A DNA stretch of 64,000 bases from Myxococcus stipitatus DSM 14675 (GTDB taxonomy: Bacteria; Myxococcota; Myxococcia; Myxococcales; Myxococcaceae): NCBI RefSeq assembly GCF_000331735.1, contig NC_020126.1:3038001-3102000 (forward strand), written 5' to 3'. Shown here piece after piece: positions 49,825 through 58,461 of this stretch. Every line of letters begins with the position of its first letter. Position 1 is the first letter of the stretch. Position numbers and translations under genes: made by a program. The notes below the pieces were generated by a model. It was not told where the DNA came from, made no database searches, and saw nothing but the letters and a program-made list of their open reading frames with translations.

Positions 49825-51612
49825 TCAGCGGTCCTGGTACACCCGGTCGTTGGCAGTGTGCCCGGGCTGGGCCTCAATCAGACTGCCCAGCCCAATGGCA
49901 AGGTTGATTCCGAACCACCATTGCTCCATCACGAAGAGGATGAGTGCGGTGGCGAACGCCTCGCTGAAGTCCGCCTCATGCGCGGCGCGCATGAGAATGG
50001 CGTGTTGCTCGCAATAGAAGCCATCCATGTGCGAGATGAACTCGGACGGGGTGAGCGCCTTCCTCTCGTAGAGCTTCGGAATGACATACTGGTACTCCAC
50101 GAACGCTCTCGGGAAGAGTCCGCTCTCGACGGCATCGGCGACGACGGTGTGGAGGTCGATGGTTCCGGAGAACGACCTTCCCGCGACGACGACGGAGTAG
50201 GGCAGGGGCCGGCGTCGCACCGTCACGCGCGAGGACCCTTGGGGGAGGGTCGGCTCGAAGTCGCTCGAGTAGCAGTCCGCGAGCTGGCAGGACTTGTAGA
50301 GGTCGCGGTCCCGGGCCTGGGCACAGGCCTCGGCGCCGAGCATGAAGTAGCGCCAGATGTCATGCCGGTGGGCGCACGAGTTCCAGACGTTGATGTCCAT
50401 GATGACGATCATCAGCGCGAACCGCGTGCGCTGGACGCCTGCCTCCGGCGTGAGCAGGGCGTTGAGCATCCACACGGTGCGCTCGTAGCACTCGACGAGC
50501 GCGGCGGTGGAGAGCGAGCCTCGGGTGAGCGTCAGCACGCTCTGGGCGCACTCCCCGTTCCGGAGGTCCGGCCCGATGTCGGCCCAGTCCTGGGTCATCC
50601 CCGTCAGCATCAGGTCATCGCGACCGATGTCGCCCGGGACACACGACAGGTAGTGGCCGAACATGCTCGAGTCGCAGGCCTTGAAGTCTCGCCAGAGGTC
50701 TCGGTCCTTGAACACCCAGGCGCTCAACCCGGTGGTGGGGATGGAGCGAAGAGAGGCCTCGCTCCTGCGCTTCACGTCCACATAGGTCATCTCGGCCAGC
50801 AGGTGGGTCCTCCGGGCGTGCAGCTCCGCGGGGAGGCCGGGCACGTTCCACAGGCAGGAGAGGTCACGGATGAAGTGATTACACTGGGGTGTCCCCAAGG
50901 CATCCAGGTTGTACTCGAGGTAGAAGCCGTAGATCAGCGTGCAGAGGTAGTCCTGCCGCCAGTCACGGAACTCGCCACTGCTGAGCCCGGAGAGCCACAC
51001 GCCCGACCCGAAAATCGGATACGCCGCCGCACCCCGCAGCCCGTACTCGTCCATGACCTGAATCCAGACAGGGTGCGGGCAGCCGGAGAGCTCCGCGGAC
51101 TTGGTGCTCCTCCCCTGGTTGGCGCCTGCCTTTGCCTGATTCAGGACTTCTCTGACAAGTCCATCCTCGCCCGACACGGCCACGAGCCAGGCCGGGCCGT
51201 TTCCGGGCGAGGTGTCAGGCCTGGCGCCCTGAGCCCGCAGTCGATCAATGTGGTCAAGAACCCCGCAGCCGTTCTCAATCATCTCACTGCATTCCCTCGT
51301 CCTCTCCTCGAACTCCTCCCCGAGGGAGCGTGGGTCGTCTCGAATGACACGCCGCGCCCACATCGGGTCGAAGCTCCAGGGGATGGGCTCCCCCGTCGTG
51401 GAGGACTCTCCGTAGAGCCGTTCCCGGAGTCGCGCGATGTGGTCCGCGAAGACGGACCCTTCAATCCTCTTCCTGGAGTGGAGCACATCCACCACGGACT
51501 CATTGAAGGCCGTGTTCGCCTTCTCTCCGAGGAGGAGTGGCTTCGGGTGAACGCGTTCGACGAGTGAAGGCATGCTACCGCCAAAGAGCTCGAAGCCCTT
51601 GTCGTGTGTCAT
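49825..51612 (-). CDS. Large alpha-helical protein of unknown function
   Basis: A 595-residue protein with no signal peptide, membrane segment or repeat. It is helical almost throughout and rich in Trp and aromatic residues. In the middle lies a stretch with two acidic clusters, GDIGRDDLMLTG (328-337) and DWADIGPDLRNGECAQS (342-358), followed by a helix VLTLTRGSLSTAALVECYERT. The spacing vaguely recalls class I terpenoid synthases, but no canonical DDxxD or NSE pattern is present, so this is only a suggestion. No known family recognised. It is followed by the zinc peptidase gene. Confidence 0.68.
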   Translation of the reverse strand: MTHDKGFELFGGSMPSLVERVHPKPLLLGEKANTAFNESVVDVLHSRKRIEGSVFADHIARLRERLYGESSTTGEPIPWSFDPMWARRVIRDDPRSLGEEFEERTRECSEMIENGCGVLDHIDRLRAQGARPDTSPGNGPAWLVAVSGEDGLVREVLNQAKAGANQGRSTKSAELSGCPHPVWIQVMDEYGLRGAAAYPIFGSGVWLSGLSSGEFRDWRQDYLCTLIYGFYLEYNLDALGTPQCNHFIRDLSCLWNVPGLPAELHARRTHLLAEMTYVDVKRRSEASLRSIPTTGLSAWVFKDRDLWRDFKACDSSMFGHYLSCVPGDIGRDDLMLTGMTQDWADIGPDLRNGECAQSVLTLTRGSLSTAALVECYERTVWMLNALLTPEAGVQRTRFALMIVIMDINVWNSCAHRHDIWRYFMLGAEACAQARDRDLYKSCQLADCYSSDFEPTLPQGSSRVTVRRRPLPYSVVVAGRSFSGTIDLHTVVADAVESGLFPRAFVEYQYVIPKLYERKALTPSEFISHMDGFYCEQHAILMRAAHEADFSEAFATALILFVMEQWWFGINLAIGLGSLIEAQPGHTANDRVYQDR

Positions 51613-51681
51613 GGTTCATGCTCCTGCGCCGGCGTGTCTGGTGATGAGTGAGCCCGCCGAGACCCAGACGGGCGGCGGCAT

Positions 51682-51694
51682 GATAGCGACTATC
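51682..51694. promoter_or_regulatory. Short dyad before the unassigned gene; description of gap 51613-52052
   Basis: GATAG (51682-51686), 3 nt, CTATC (51690-51694), about 70 bp before the minus-strand start, with a TATCAT -10-like hexamer overlapping it on that strand. The 440-bp gap is richer in A/T than its surroundings around 51690-51740 and 51990-52030, consistent with two divergent promoters; no gene is seen. Confidence 0.3.
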
Positions 51695-52052
51695 GGGTGG
51701 TTTTGTTTGTCTTCATGGGTGGCGAGCCCGCATTGAAAGTGATTGCGGGGGAGGCCCATGGCTTGCGGGTCGATTCATGGCTGTATCAGCCCGCACCCTG
51801 TCTTCGGTCTCGACACCAGGCATGACGTCGTGAGGACTGCTCACGCACAGGGCTCGGTGGCTCCGGAAGTTACAGATTGTTTCGGATGCCCTGCCGAGGC
51901 GCGTTGCGCTGTCACCCGGACGAGGGCCTGTCGCACGGGCGTTTCTGACTCCTCGCGGCATTCTGTTTCAGGTGCGGGTCAGCATTCTCAACCCGCATAT
52001 CGTGCTATCCTAGAAATGTCGCACAACTCGTAGACTGTCTTGGGAGGCACGA

Positions 52053-52328
52053 ATGCAGGCTGGAAGGTTCATCAGCGGTGCGTTGCTCGCGGCGGGGTTG
52101 GTGATGGTGGGCTGTGGAGGCCCCGTGGAAGAGGGCCTCGAGGGGCAAGAGCTCACCTCTCAGGAGGAGGCCCTCCCCAACTGCAATGGGCTGAATTACG
52201 AGTACACGTATTACAGCGATGCGACGTACACCACGGTCGTGGGCGTGCGCGGCTGTGACTGCTCCTACTGGGCGGCCTGGGGCAAGATCACGTCGTTCCG
52301 CGAGTACGTCAGCGGGACCTGTTGGTAG
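52053..52328 (+). CDS. Small DUF6289-type lipoprotein
   Basis: A 91-residue lipoprotein (signal MQAGRFISGALLAAGLVMVGC). An acidic linker is followed by a short domain YTYYSDATYTTVVGVRGCDC and a Cys-Trp end (SGTCW), which fits the DUF6289 pattern of small exported proteins. GGGAGG lies 6 nt before the ATG. Function unknown. It belongs to the group of small Cys-containing exported proteins scattered in this window. Confidence 0.7.
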   Translation: MQAGRFISGALLAAGLVMVGCGGPVEEGLEGQELTSQEEALPNCNGLNYEYTYYSDATYTTVVGVRGCDCSYWAAWGKITSFREYVSGTCW

Positions 52329-52340
52329 TCCGCTCGCGCG

Positions 52341-53096
52341 TCACGGGCACGGGATGAGGACCATGTCCTCATCCTGCTCCAGGCGATAGAGCCCGTCGGG
52401 GCAGAGGCACCGCTCGGCATGCAGGCGCAGCTTCCGGTCGAGCTCACGCGCGGCATCCGCATCCATGGCCGCGAGCTGCTCCGCGCTGAAGCAGCCCTCG
52501 AGCACGAAGAAGCGGCAGAGCGTGTACATCTCCTCGAAGGTCCGAGCGGCGAAGCCACTCATCGTCGGGAGGACCTCGTGTGCCAGCTGTCTGCCGCGCA
52601 CGGTGTCCAGCATCAGCTCACCGAAGTTGAGGGTGTCCGCGAAGTCGCGGCACAGCTCGAACGTGGGGCCGCGCCCGGCGGCCATGATGAGCAGGCAATA
52701 CCCGCCGGGACGAACGAACGAGAGCAGCCTGTCGATGAACGCGCCCCAGTCGGCGAGGGGCACGTGGTACAGGACGTGTGAGCACAGGACGAGCTCGTGC
52801 TTCTCCGGGGCGTCGTAGCGCTCGAAGGGCTCGATGAGGACCTGGGCCTTGTCGAGCTTCAATCCGGAGATCTGCTCGCGATTGGGCTCCAGCAGCGTGA
52901 GGGAGCCGAAGTGTGGCGCCAGTCGCTCGGCGACCTTGCCGGAGCCCGCGCCCACATCCAGCAGGGAAGGGCGGGGCGCGAGTCCCGGAAGCATGCGCTC
53001 CTCGAAGACTCGCGCGATGTTCTCGGGATGGCGAGCGGTGGCCGCCAGCAGACGAAAGGCCGTGGCGTACTCCTGCGGCGACATCGTGATTCCCAT
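52341..53096 (-). CDS. Class I SAM-dependent methyltransferase
   Basis: A 251-residue methyltransferase. Motif I is LLDVGAGSGKVAERL (45-59), followed by the acidic strand end LTLLEPNREQ, motif HELVLCSHVLYHVP and VRPGGYCLLIM, all typical of the Rossmann-type methyltransferases acting on small molecules. The last 90 residues are Cys-richer and may form a cap. Substrate unknown. It is convergent with the small lipoprotein and lies directly beside the AraC remnant. ATG at 53096 is given; ATG at 53084 is possible. Confidence 0.85.
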   Translation of the reverse strand: MGITMSPQEYATAFRLLAATARHPENIARVFEERMLPGLAPRPSLLDVGAGSGKVAERLAPHFGSLTLLEPNREQISGLKLDKAQVLIEPFERYDAPEKHELVLCSHVLYHVPLADWGAFIDRLLSFVRPGGYCLLIMAAGRGPTFELCRDFADTLNFGELMLDTVRGRQLAHEVLPTMSGFAARTFEEMYTLCRFFVLEGCFSAEQLAAMDADAARELDRKLRLHAERCLCPDGLYRLEQDEDMVLIPCP

Positions 53097-53211
53097 ATCA
53101 GCCCCCTGCTCCTGTCGAGATGTCGGTCCCAGCGTATCCGCTTCTTCTCGTCCAGGGCACCCCTCGCGCGTGGGCTACGGCGTGGAGCGACGGAGCCACT
53201 CCTCGAATCGC

Positions 53212-53454
53212 ATGAGCCCCCGCAGCTTCGCGCGCGTCTACACGCAGAAGACCGGCCGCACTCCGGCGAAGGCCGTCGAGGTGCTGCGGCTGGAAGCCGC
53301 CCGCCGGATGCTGGAGGGCTCGACGCGCGACGTGGACCCGATTGCCCGCCTGTGCGGCTTCGGGAACGAGGAACGGATGAGGGTGACCTTCCAGCGCAAC
53401 CTGGCTGTCTCTCCACGGGATTCCTCGAAGCGTTTCGCGACGTGTGGGTCCTGA
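53212..53454 (+). pseudogene. Truncated AraC/GlxA-type regulator remnant
   Basis: About 80 codons that read as the C-terminal DNA-binding half of a GlxA-type AraC regulator. They include MSPRSFARVYTQKTGRTPA, LRLEAARRMLEGSTRDVD, IARLCGFGNEERMRVTFQRN and a final SPRDSSKRF, where intact relatives have 'SPR(E/D)YRRRF'. The whole N-terminal domain is missing and no start or ribosome binding site precedes it. It is therefore a remnant, perhaps of a regulator of the neighbouring methyltransferase. Confidence 0.6.
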
Positions 53455-53560
53455 AACCGCTCCACCCTCCACCCCAGCGAGCCGCCGACCGAGCGGCCTT
53501 CCAGACAATCCACGACAAGCCCGAGTCGAGCCATGCGTCTGCGAGTCCATCTGGCTTGAC

Positions 53561-53584
53561 TGTTATTATCTCCGGGTAATAACA
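53561..53584. promoter_or_regulatory. Operator/promoter of the TrmB gene
   Basis: TGTTATTA (53561-53568), 8 nt, TAATAACA (53577-53584) is a perfect 8-bp dyad ending 7 bp before the ATG. TTGACT (53556-53561) could be the -35 box and TAATAA (53577-53582) the -10, so a bound repressor would cover the promoter. The A/T content stands out strongly from the surrounding DNA, supporting autoregulation by the TrmB protein. Confidence 0.65.
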
Positions 53585-53591
53585 AGGCCCC

Positions 53592-54425
53592 ATGGACGCG
53601 GATGAAGGGCTCGTGGCCCTGGGATTCACCGAGGTCGAGGCGCGGGTGTACTGCGAGCTGCTGAAGGGCTCGCCCGCCACCGGGTATCGGCTGGCCCAGG
53701 CGCTCGGGAAGGCACCTCCGAGCATCTACCAGGCGCTCGCCTCGCTCGAGCACAAGGGCGCGGTGCTCGTCGAAGAGGGCGAGCCGCGCTCCTTCCGTCC
53801 TGTTCCTCCGGACGAGGTCCTCGCCGCGCTCCAACGTGGCTTCGAGACGCGGAGCCGCGAGGCCGCGGACGCGCTGCGAAAGCTCCACGCCCCGGCGCAG
53901 GACGACCGCATCTATCACCTCAAGAGCACCGCGCAGGTGATGGAGCGCGCTCGCGCGATGATTGCCGGCGCCACCGAGCAGCTGCTCTTCGACTTGTTCC
54001 CGCCGCCCTTCGACACCCTGGCGCCCGTGCTCATCCAGGCGAGTGCGCGTGGCATCTCCATCGCGGGGCTCGTCTACGACGACACACCCAAGATGCCCTT
54101 CGACTGCGTGCGCTCGCCCGACGCGGCGTTCGTGCGGGAGCGCTGGCCGGGCGCGCAGCTCACGCTCGTGGTCGACGCCCGTGAGTTCCTGGTGGCCCTG
54201 CTCACGCCGGATGGCACAGGCGTCAAGCAGGCCATCTGGAGCGACAGCGGCTATCTCGCCTGCTTGCAGCACAGCGGGCTGTCCGCGGAGGTCCGGCTGA
54301 ACGCGCCCCCTTCCGCGCGTGCACGGCTGGCTCGGTCCAGCTCCCTCATCGGCTCCAGCCCCCCGGGCCTGCGCCTCCTGGTGGGAAAGCCCTCTTCCTC
54401 TTCAAAGCGTGGAGATACCCCATGA
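53592..54425 (+). CDS. TrmB-family transcriptional regulator
   Basis: A 277-residue TrmB-type regulator. The winged-helix N-terminus reads LVALGFTEVEARVYCELLKG, then ATGYRLAQALGKAPPSIYQALASLE and the wing GAVLVEEGEPRSFRPV. A coiled-coil linker and an effector domain with the typical RIYHLKS...RARAMIAGATEQLL start follow. The ATG is only 7 bp from a perfect 8-bp dyad. The stop overlaps the start of the aspartyl-protease gene (ATGA), so the two are cotranscribed and translationally linked. The effector is unknown. Confidence 0.82.
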   Translation: MDADEGLVALGFTEVEARVYCELLKGSPATGYRLAQALGKAPPSIYQALASLEHKGAVLVEEGEPRSFRPVPPDEVLAALQRGFETRSREAADALRKLHAPAQDDRIYHLKSTAQVMERARAMIAGATEQLLFDLFPPPFDTLAPVLIQASARGISIAGLVYDDTPKMPFDCVRSPDAAFVRERWPGAQLTLVVDAREFLVALLTPDGTGVKQAIWSDSGYLACLQHSGLSAEVRLNAPPSARARLARSSSLIGSSPPGLRLLVGKPSSSSKRGDTP

Positions 54426-56251
54426 GACTTCTCATCCCCGTCTTGATGGCCCTGGCCCTCATCCTCGTTCCCACCGCGTCCAGGGCGGACGCGCTGGAGT
54501 CACTGCTCGCGCGCCATCTCGCCTGGCGCGGGGGAGATGCTTTCGCCCGCATGGAGAGCCTCCACGGAAAGGGGAAGACCGCCGTCGGTGGACTCCAGGG
54601 ACCCATCGAGGTCTGGAGCCATCGCGATGGGCGCACCCGGAGGGACATCGACTATGGGGTGGTGCGGGATGCGATGGCCATCACCGCCGAGGGCGGCTGG
54701 AAGGTGAACCCCAGCGGCCAGGTCGAGGATGCCTCGCCGACCGACGCCCGTGATGCGCGGCACCGGGTGGCGCTGGACTTCGGGACGGCGCTGCGAGGGG
54801 GCGCTGGCGCGAAGCTCGTCGCGCTGCCCGACGAGCAGCGTGATGGCCGCGCGTGGAAGGTGGTGCGTGTCACCTTCGGCGACGAGGACCTCTACGACCT
54901 GTTCCTCAACGAGGCCGATGGTGCCCTCCAGGGCCTTCGCATCCGGGAGGACAACGTCACGCGCTTCGTGCGCCTGGGAGACTGGCGTCAGGTGCAAGGG
55001 GTCCGCATGCCCTTCCTGGAGGAGGAGTTCACCGACAACGTGGACTCCGACTCGCGCACGGTGGTGGAGTCGCTGGAGCTGAACGTCCCCCTCGCGCCCA
55101 CGGTCTTCGAGCGCCCCGAGGACACCCTCACGGCGACGTTCGCCAAGGGCCGCCGCACCACCGGCTTCATGCCCTTCGAGTTCTTCAATGAGAGTCGCGT
55201 CTACATCCCGGCGCAGGTGAACGGCCGTGCGACGCCGGTGCTGCTCGACAGCGGCGCCGCGATGACTGTGGTCGACGCGGCGTATGCCCGTGAGCTGGGC
55301 CTGAAGGTGCAGGGGCAGATTGCCGCGGTCGGCAGTGGGGGCCAGGCGCCCGCCCAGTTCGCGAACGGCGTGGACATCGCCCTGGGCGACCTGCGGCTGA
55401 AGGGGCTGACGGTCGTCGTCATCGACCTGGCCGACGTCGCGCGACAGATTGGACACCCGCTGCCCGTCATCCTGGGCAAGGAGGCCTTCAACCAGCTGGT
55501 CGTCGACGTGGACTTCCCCAATCGGCGCATCGCCTTCCACGAGGCGGCGAGCTTCAAGGCGCCGCAGCGCGCGGTGCGCCTCCCGCTGGTCGAGTCCACG
55601 GGGGGGCAGCGCGAGGTGCAGCTCTCCATCGAGGGCCGCCCCGCCATCCGCGTGTTGTTCGACGTGGGCAATGGCGGAGCGCTCTCGCTCTTCCCCGCGT
55701 ACTGGCAGCAGGCCGACCTGCTGAAGGGCCGGCGCAGCTCCAAGACGTTGTCCGGCGCCGTGGGCGGACTTCGCGAGCGGGACGTGGCCATCCTCAAGAG
55801 CATCGAGTTCGCGGGCGTCACGCTGCGCAACGTGCCCACGGTGTTCGACGACGCGGGCAACAGCATCTCCACCACGGACCGGCTCGCCGGCAACGTCGGG
55901 CTCGCCATCCTCGCTCGCTTCCGGATGATCACCGACTATGCGACGGACACGCTGATGCTGGTCCCGGATGCCCGCGCGCTGAAGCAGCCGTTCCGCAGGG
56001 ACCGCTCCGGCCTGATTGCCATCCCTTCCGAGGGCCGGCTCGTCGTGAAGATGGTGGCTCCGGGGAGCCCCGCCGCCGCCACGGGCTGGGCGCAGGGGGA
56101 TGAGATCGTCGCCGTGGATGGAAAGGCCATCGCGCCCGACTACTCGAGCTCGAGCCTCTCGCAGTGGCGGTATCGCGCAGCGGGTCAGACAGTGGTGCTC
56201 ACGCTGAAGGATGGCAGCAAGCGCCGGCTCACCCTGAGCGACTACTACTAA
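54422..56251 (+). CDS. Exported aspartyl-protease-like protein with PDZ domain
   Basis: A 609-residue exported protein (signal MRLLIPVLMALALILVPTASRA). Residues 25-230 form a lipoprotein-carrier-like beta domain. A retropepsin-like aspartyl protease unit follows with the active-site VLLDSGAAMTVV (Asp276) and, in a second half, VLFDVGNGGALSLF (Asp414), where the usual Thr/Ser is Val. The C-terminal 100 residues are a PDZ domain (VVKMVAPGSPAAATGWAQGD). It is translationally coupled to the TrmB regulator. Whether the Asp pair forms an active peptidase is uncertain because of the DVG variant; a peptide-binding role is possible. Confidence 0.83.
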   Translation: MRLLIPVLMALALILVPTASRADALESLLARHLAWRGGDAFARMESLHGKGKTAVGGLQGPIEVWSHRDGRTRRDIDYGVVRDAMAITAEGGWKVNPSGQVEDASPTDARDARHRVALDFGTALRGGAGAKLVALPDEQRDGRAWKVVRVTFGDEDLYDLFLNEADGALQGLRIREDNVTRFVRLGDWRQVQGVRMPFLEEEFTDNVDSDSRTVVESLELNVPLAPTVFERPEDTLTATFAKGRRTTGFMPFEFFNESRVYIPAQVNGRATPVLLDSGAAMTVVDAAYARELGLKVQGQIAAVGSGGQAPAQFANGVDIALGDLRLKGLTVVVIDLADVARQIGHPLPVILGKEAFNQLVVDVDFPNRRIAFHEAASFKAPQRAVRLPLVESTGGQREVQLSIEGRPAIRVLFDVGNGGALSLFPAYWQQADLLKGRRSSKTLSGAVGGLRERDVAILKSIEFAGVTLRNVPTVFDDAGNSISTTDRLAGNVGLAILARFRMITDYATDTLMLVPDARALKQPFRRDRSGLIAIPSEGRLVVKMVAPGSPAAATGWAQGDEIVAVDGKAIAPDYSSSSLSQWRYRAAGQTVVLTLKDGSKRRLTLSDYY

Positions 56252-56317
56252 GCGCAGCGGGTCCGCCGGACGATTCGAAGAAAGGCGCCGTGGCTCATGG
56301 GGTAGTGTGGTCACCCC

Positions 56318-57247
56318 ATGAGCAAGTACTTCGCGAAGCTGAAGCCACCCAAGGGATTGACGGCTCCACCGCTGCTGACCCGTTTCGCCAGGTGGGTCGC
56401 GAAACAAGAGGCGGGGGACTTTGGCGCGTTCGAGCTCATGACCTCGAAGGTTCCCGGTGACTTGAAGGATGCGTGGTGCTTCATCGCGCTGCCCGAAGGT
56501 TCGTTGCTCGCGCTCGTCTCCACCGTGACGCCGCAGCCGGTCGTGCTGTTCGACTCGGAGTCGGACGTGCTGAAGGTCGTCGCCCCGAGCCTGGAGGCGT
56601 TCCTGCTCGCGCTCGGCGCGGGCAAGACGCGCTTGGCCGACCTGGACGAAGGGGATGAGCGCGAGGCGCTGCGCGAGTGGCTGGTGAAGGAGAAGGTCAA
56701 GGCGCCGAAGCCCGCGAAGTTCAACGTGAAGGCGTACCAGCGCGAGGCCACGCCCGCGCCGGTGGAGAGCGAGGGCGTGAAGAAGCTGGAGCCGCTTCCG
56801 CGTGGGCTGGTGGGGCTGCTCGGCAGGTCGGTGAAGGACGAGACGCTCCCCGCGGCGCTGAAGAAGCTGAAGCTGCCGACGAAGCCGCTGAAGGCCGGTG
56901 GTGCGCTCAAGGACACGAAGCGCGGCATCACGGTGCGCGTCGGTCGGGGCGGGGTGATCTCCGAGGTGCACCTGGGTGAGAAGTACGAAGGCCCCCTCGC
57001 GTTCAAGCTGCCTCGAGGGGTGAACGACTTCACCGCGAAGAAGTTCCTCGGCGCGCCGACGGGTGTGCTCAAGAAGAAGGGCGGCGGCAAGCTCTGGGAG
57101 AAGGTGCTCGATGCCGACCGGGGCATCTACTTCTCACGGAGCCGAGGGCACTTCGACTGGTGGACGGAGCACCGGTTCTTCCTCAGAAGTGATGAGGGGC
57201 GTCCTCGAGTCCCGCCCACGAGCTTCGCGCAGGCGTCGCGCTCATAG
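56318..57247 (+). CDS. Hypothetical protein, possible SUKH/SMI1-like fold
   Basis: A 309-residue cytoplasmic protein. The N-terminal 130 residues (WCFIALPEGSLLALVSTV, VVLFDSESDVLKVVAPSLEAFLLAL) resemble the strand-helix pattern of SUKH/SMI1 domains, which often act as immunity proteins. A Lys/Pro-rich linker and a basic C-terminal part with ITVRVGRGGVISEVHLGEK follow. No known family is certain. Its 3' end overlaps the end of the convergent gene at 57127-57771 by 121 bp. Confidence 0.6.
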   Translation: MSKYFAKLKPPKGLTAPPLLTRFARWVAKQEAGDFGAFELMTSKVPGDLKDAWCFIALPEGSLLALVSTVTPQPVVLFDSESDVLKVVAPSLEAFLLALGAGKTRLADLDEGDEREALREWLVKEKVKAPKPAKFNVKAYQREATPAPVESEGVKKLEPLPRGLVGLLGRSVKDETLPAALKKLKLPTKPLKAGGALKDTKRGITVRVGRGGVISEVHLGEKYEGPLAFKLPRGVNDFTAKKFLGAPTGVLKKKGGGKLWEKVLDADRGIYFSRSRGHFDWWTEHRFFLRSDEGRPRVPPTSFAQASRS

Positions 57248-57771
57248 GGGAGCCCCGCCTGCCAGAAGTGCGTCCCGGGATTGCCGAAGCGCGGGTCCCA
57301 CAGGTGGGCCGTGTCCACGAGCGCGGCGAGAAAGCGCCGCTGTGCCTCGGAGGTCACGGTGCCATCGCCCGTGGGAAAGGCGCGCGTGAGCAGGAGTCCC
57401 CACTCGAAGTCGACCCAGGCCTTCTTCGTGGTCCTCGCGACGGCGACCGCCGCCTCCGCGAGGGTGTCGAAGTCAGGGACTCGCTCCAGGAGCCGCTGGG
57501 CGACGGTGAAGCGAGGCTGCATCGGGAGCGGCGGCGGCTTCTCGGGGAACCCGTCGTTGAATCCCGCGAGGACGAGCGCGACCTGTGCCGTCGCGGGGTT
57601 GACGGTGCCCTTCGCGTCCTCGGCGAGCAGGGCGCGCAAGTGCCCGGGTGTGTCGAGGCCACGACCGTAGGCGTGGATGAGCCGCGGCCAGTCCGTCGAT
57701 TCGAGTGCGGAGACTCCGGTGCGCATCGACGCGGCTATCACCGAGGCGGGGCTGTGTCTCAATGCACGCAT
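57127..57771 (-). CDS. Hypothetical protein
   Basis: A 214-residue helical protein starting MRALRHSPASV, with GAGGGGA 9 nt upstream (ATG at 57726 is an alternative). It contains LRALLAEDAKGTVNPATAQV and a Trp-rich core KKAWVDFEWGLLL, and ends in an Arg/Lys-rich tail that lies within the convergent overlap. It may be a small immunity- or HEAT-like protein, but nothing firm can be said. It is divergent from the acetyltransferase, with 60 bp between starts. Confidence 0.55.
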   Translation of the reverse strand: MRALRHSPASVIAASMRTGVSALESTDWPRLIHAYGRGLDTPGHLRALLAEDAKGTVNPATAQVALVLAGFNDGFPEKPPPLPMQPRFTVAQRLLERVPDFDTLAEAAVAVARTTKKAWVDFEWGLLLTRAFPTGDGTVTSEAQRRFLAALVDTAHLWDPRFGNPGTHFWQAGLPYERDACAKLVGGTRGRPSSLLRKNRCSVHQSKCPRLREK

Positions 57772-57831
57772 TCGCCCGATTCCCCTCGAATGGACGAGCC
57801 TCGCGCGAGGGAGCTCACTACCTTCCCGGGC

Positions 57832-58437
57832 ATGTCTCTCGACATCGACGTCCAAGAGCTGACGCCCGAGCAGTGGCCCGCGCTCGAGAAGCTGTTCGGG
57901 AAGAACGGCGCCTGCTCGGGCTGCTGGTGCATGTTCTGGCGGTTGGAGGCAGGCGAGCGCTTCCAGGATGTGAAGGGGCCTTCCGCGAAGCGGCGCATGA
58001 AGGCGCTGGTGGAGCAGGGGCGGGCACAGGGCCTCCTGGCTTACGTGGAGGGCGAGCCCGTGGGCTGGCTCACCTTCGGTCCTCGCCGGAGCTTTCCTCG
58101 CCTGGACCGGGCGCCCAGCCTTCGATGTGACGATGCGGACGACGTCTGGTCGCTGCCCTGCTTCTTCATCCACAAGGACTTCCGAGGCCAGGGTGTCGCC
58201 ACGGTGCTGTTGAAGGCCGCGATGGACACGTTGCGCCAGCGCGGGGTGGGCACGCTCGAGGGCTACCCGATGAAGCCCCCCGAGGGGACGACCCGGCTGT
58301 CCAATGCATCCGCGTACACGGGGACCGTGCCGTTCTTCGAGAAGCAGGGCTTCACGCTCGTCGCCGAGCGCCCCCAGGGAAAGCAGCGCGTGCGCAAGTC
58401 GCTCGCGCCGCGCCGCTCCTCGCGGAAGGGAAGCTGA
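57832..58437 (+). CDS. GNAT-family N-acetyltransferase
   Basis: A 201-residue GNAT-fold acetyltransferase. Acetyl-CoA motif A is FFIHKDFRGQGVATVLLKAA with the conserved R/QxxGxG/A (118-123), and motif B is the NASAYTGTVPFFEKQGF strand-helix. An N-terminal Cys-rich segment ACSGCWCMFW (28-36) is unusual and could bind a metal. Acceptor unknown. It overlaps no neighbour and is followed at 24 bp by the convergent AbiEii-type gene. Confidence 0.85.
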   Translation: MSLDIDVQELTPEQWPALEKLFGKNGACSGCWCMFWRLEAGERFQDVKGPSAKRRMKALVEQGRAQGLLAYVEGEPVGWLTFGPRRSFPRLDRAPSLRCDDADDVWSLPCFFIHKDFRGQGVATVLLKAAMDTLRQRGVGTLEGYPMKPPEGTTRLSNASAYTGTVPFFEKQGFTLVAERPQGKQRVRKSLAPRRSSRKGS

Positions 58438-58461
58438 GGGCTACTCGCCGCGGCCCGCTCC

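Noticed and set aside
49825-51612. Firm naming of the 595-residue protein as a terpene synthase
   Set aside because: No canonical DDxxD or NSE motif with correct spacing; kept only as a speculative finding.
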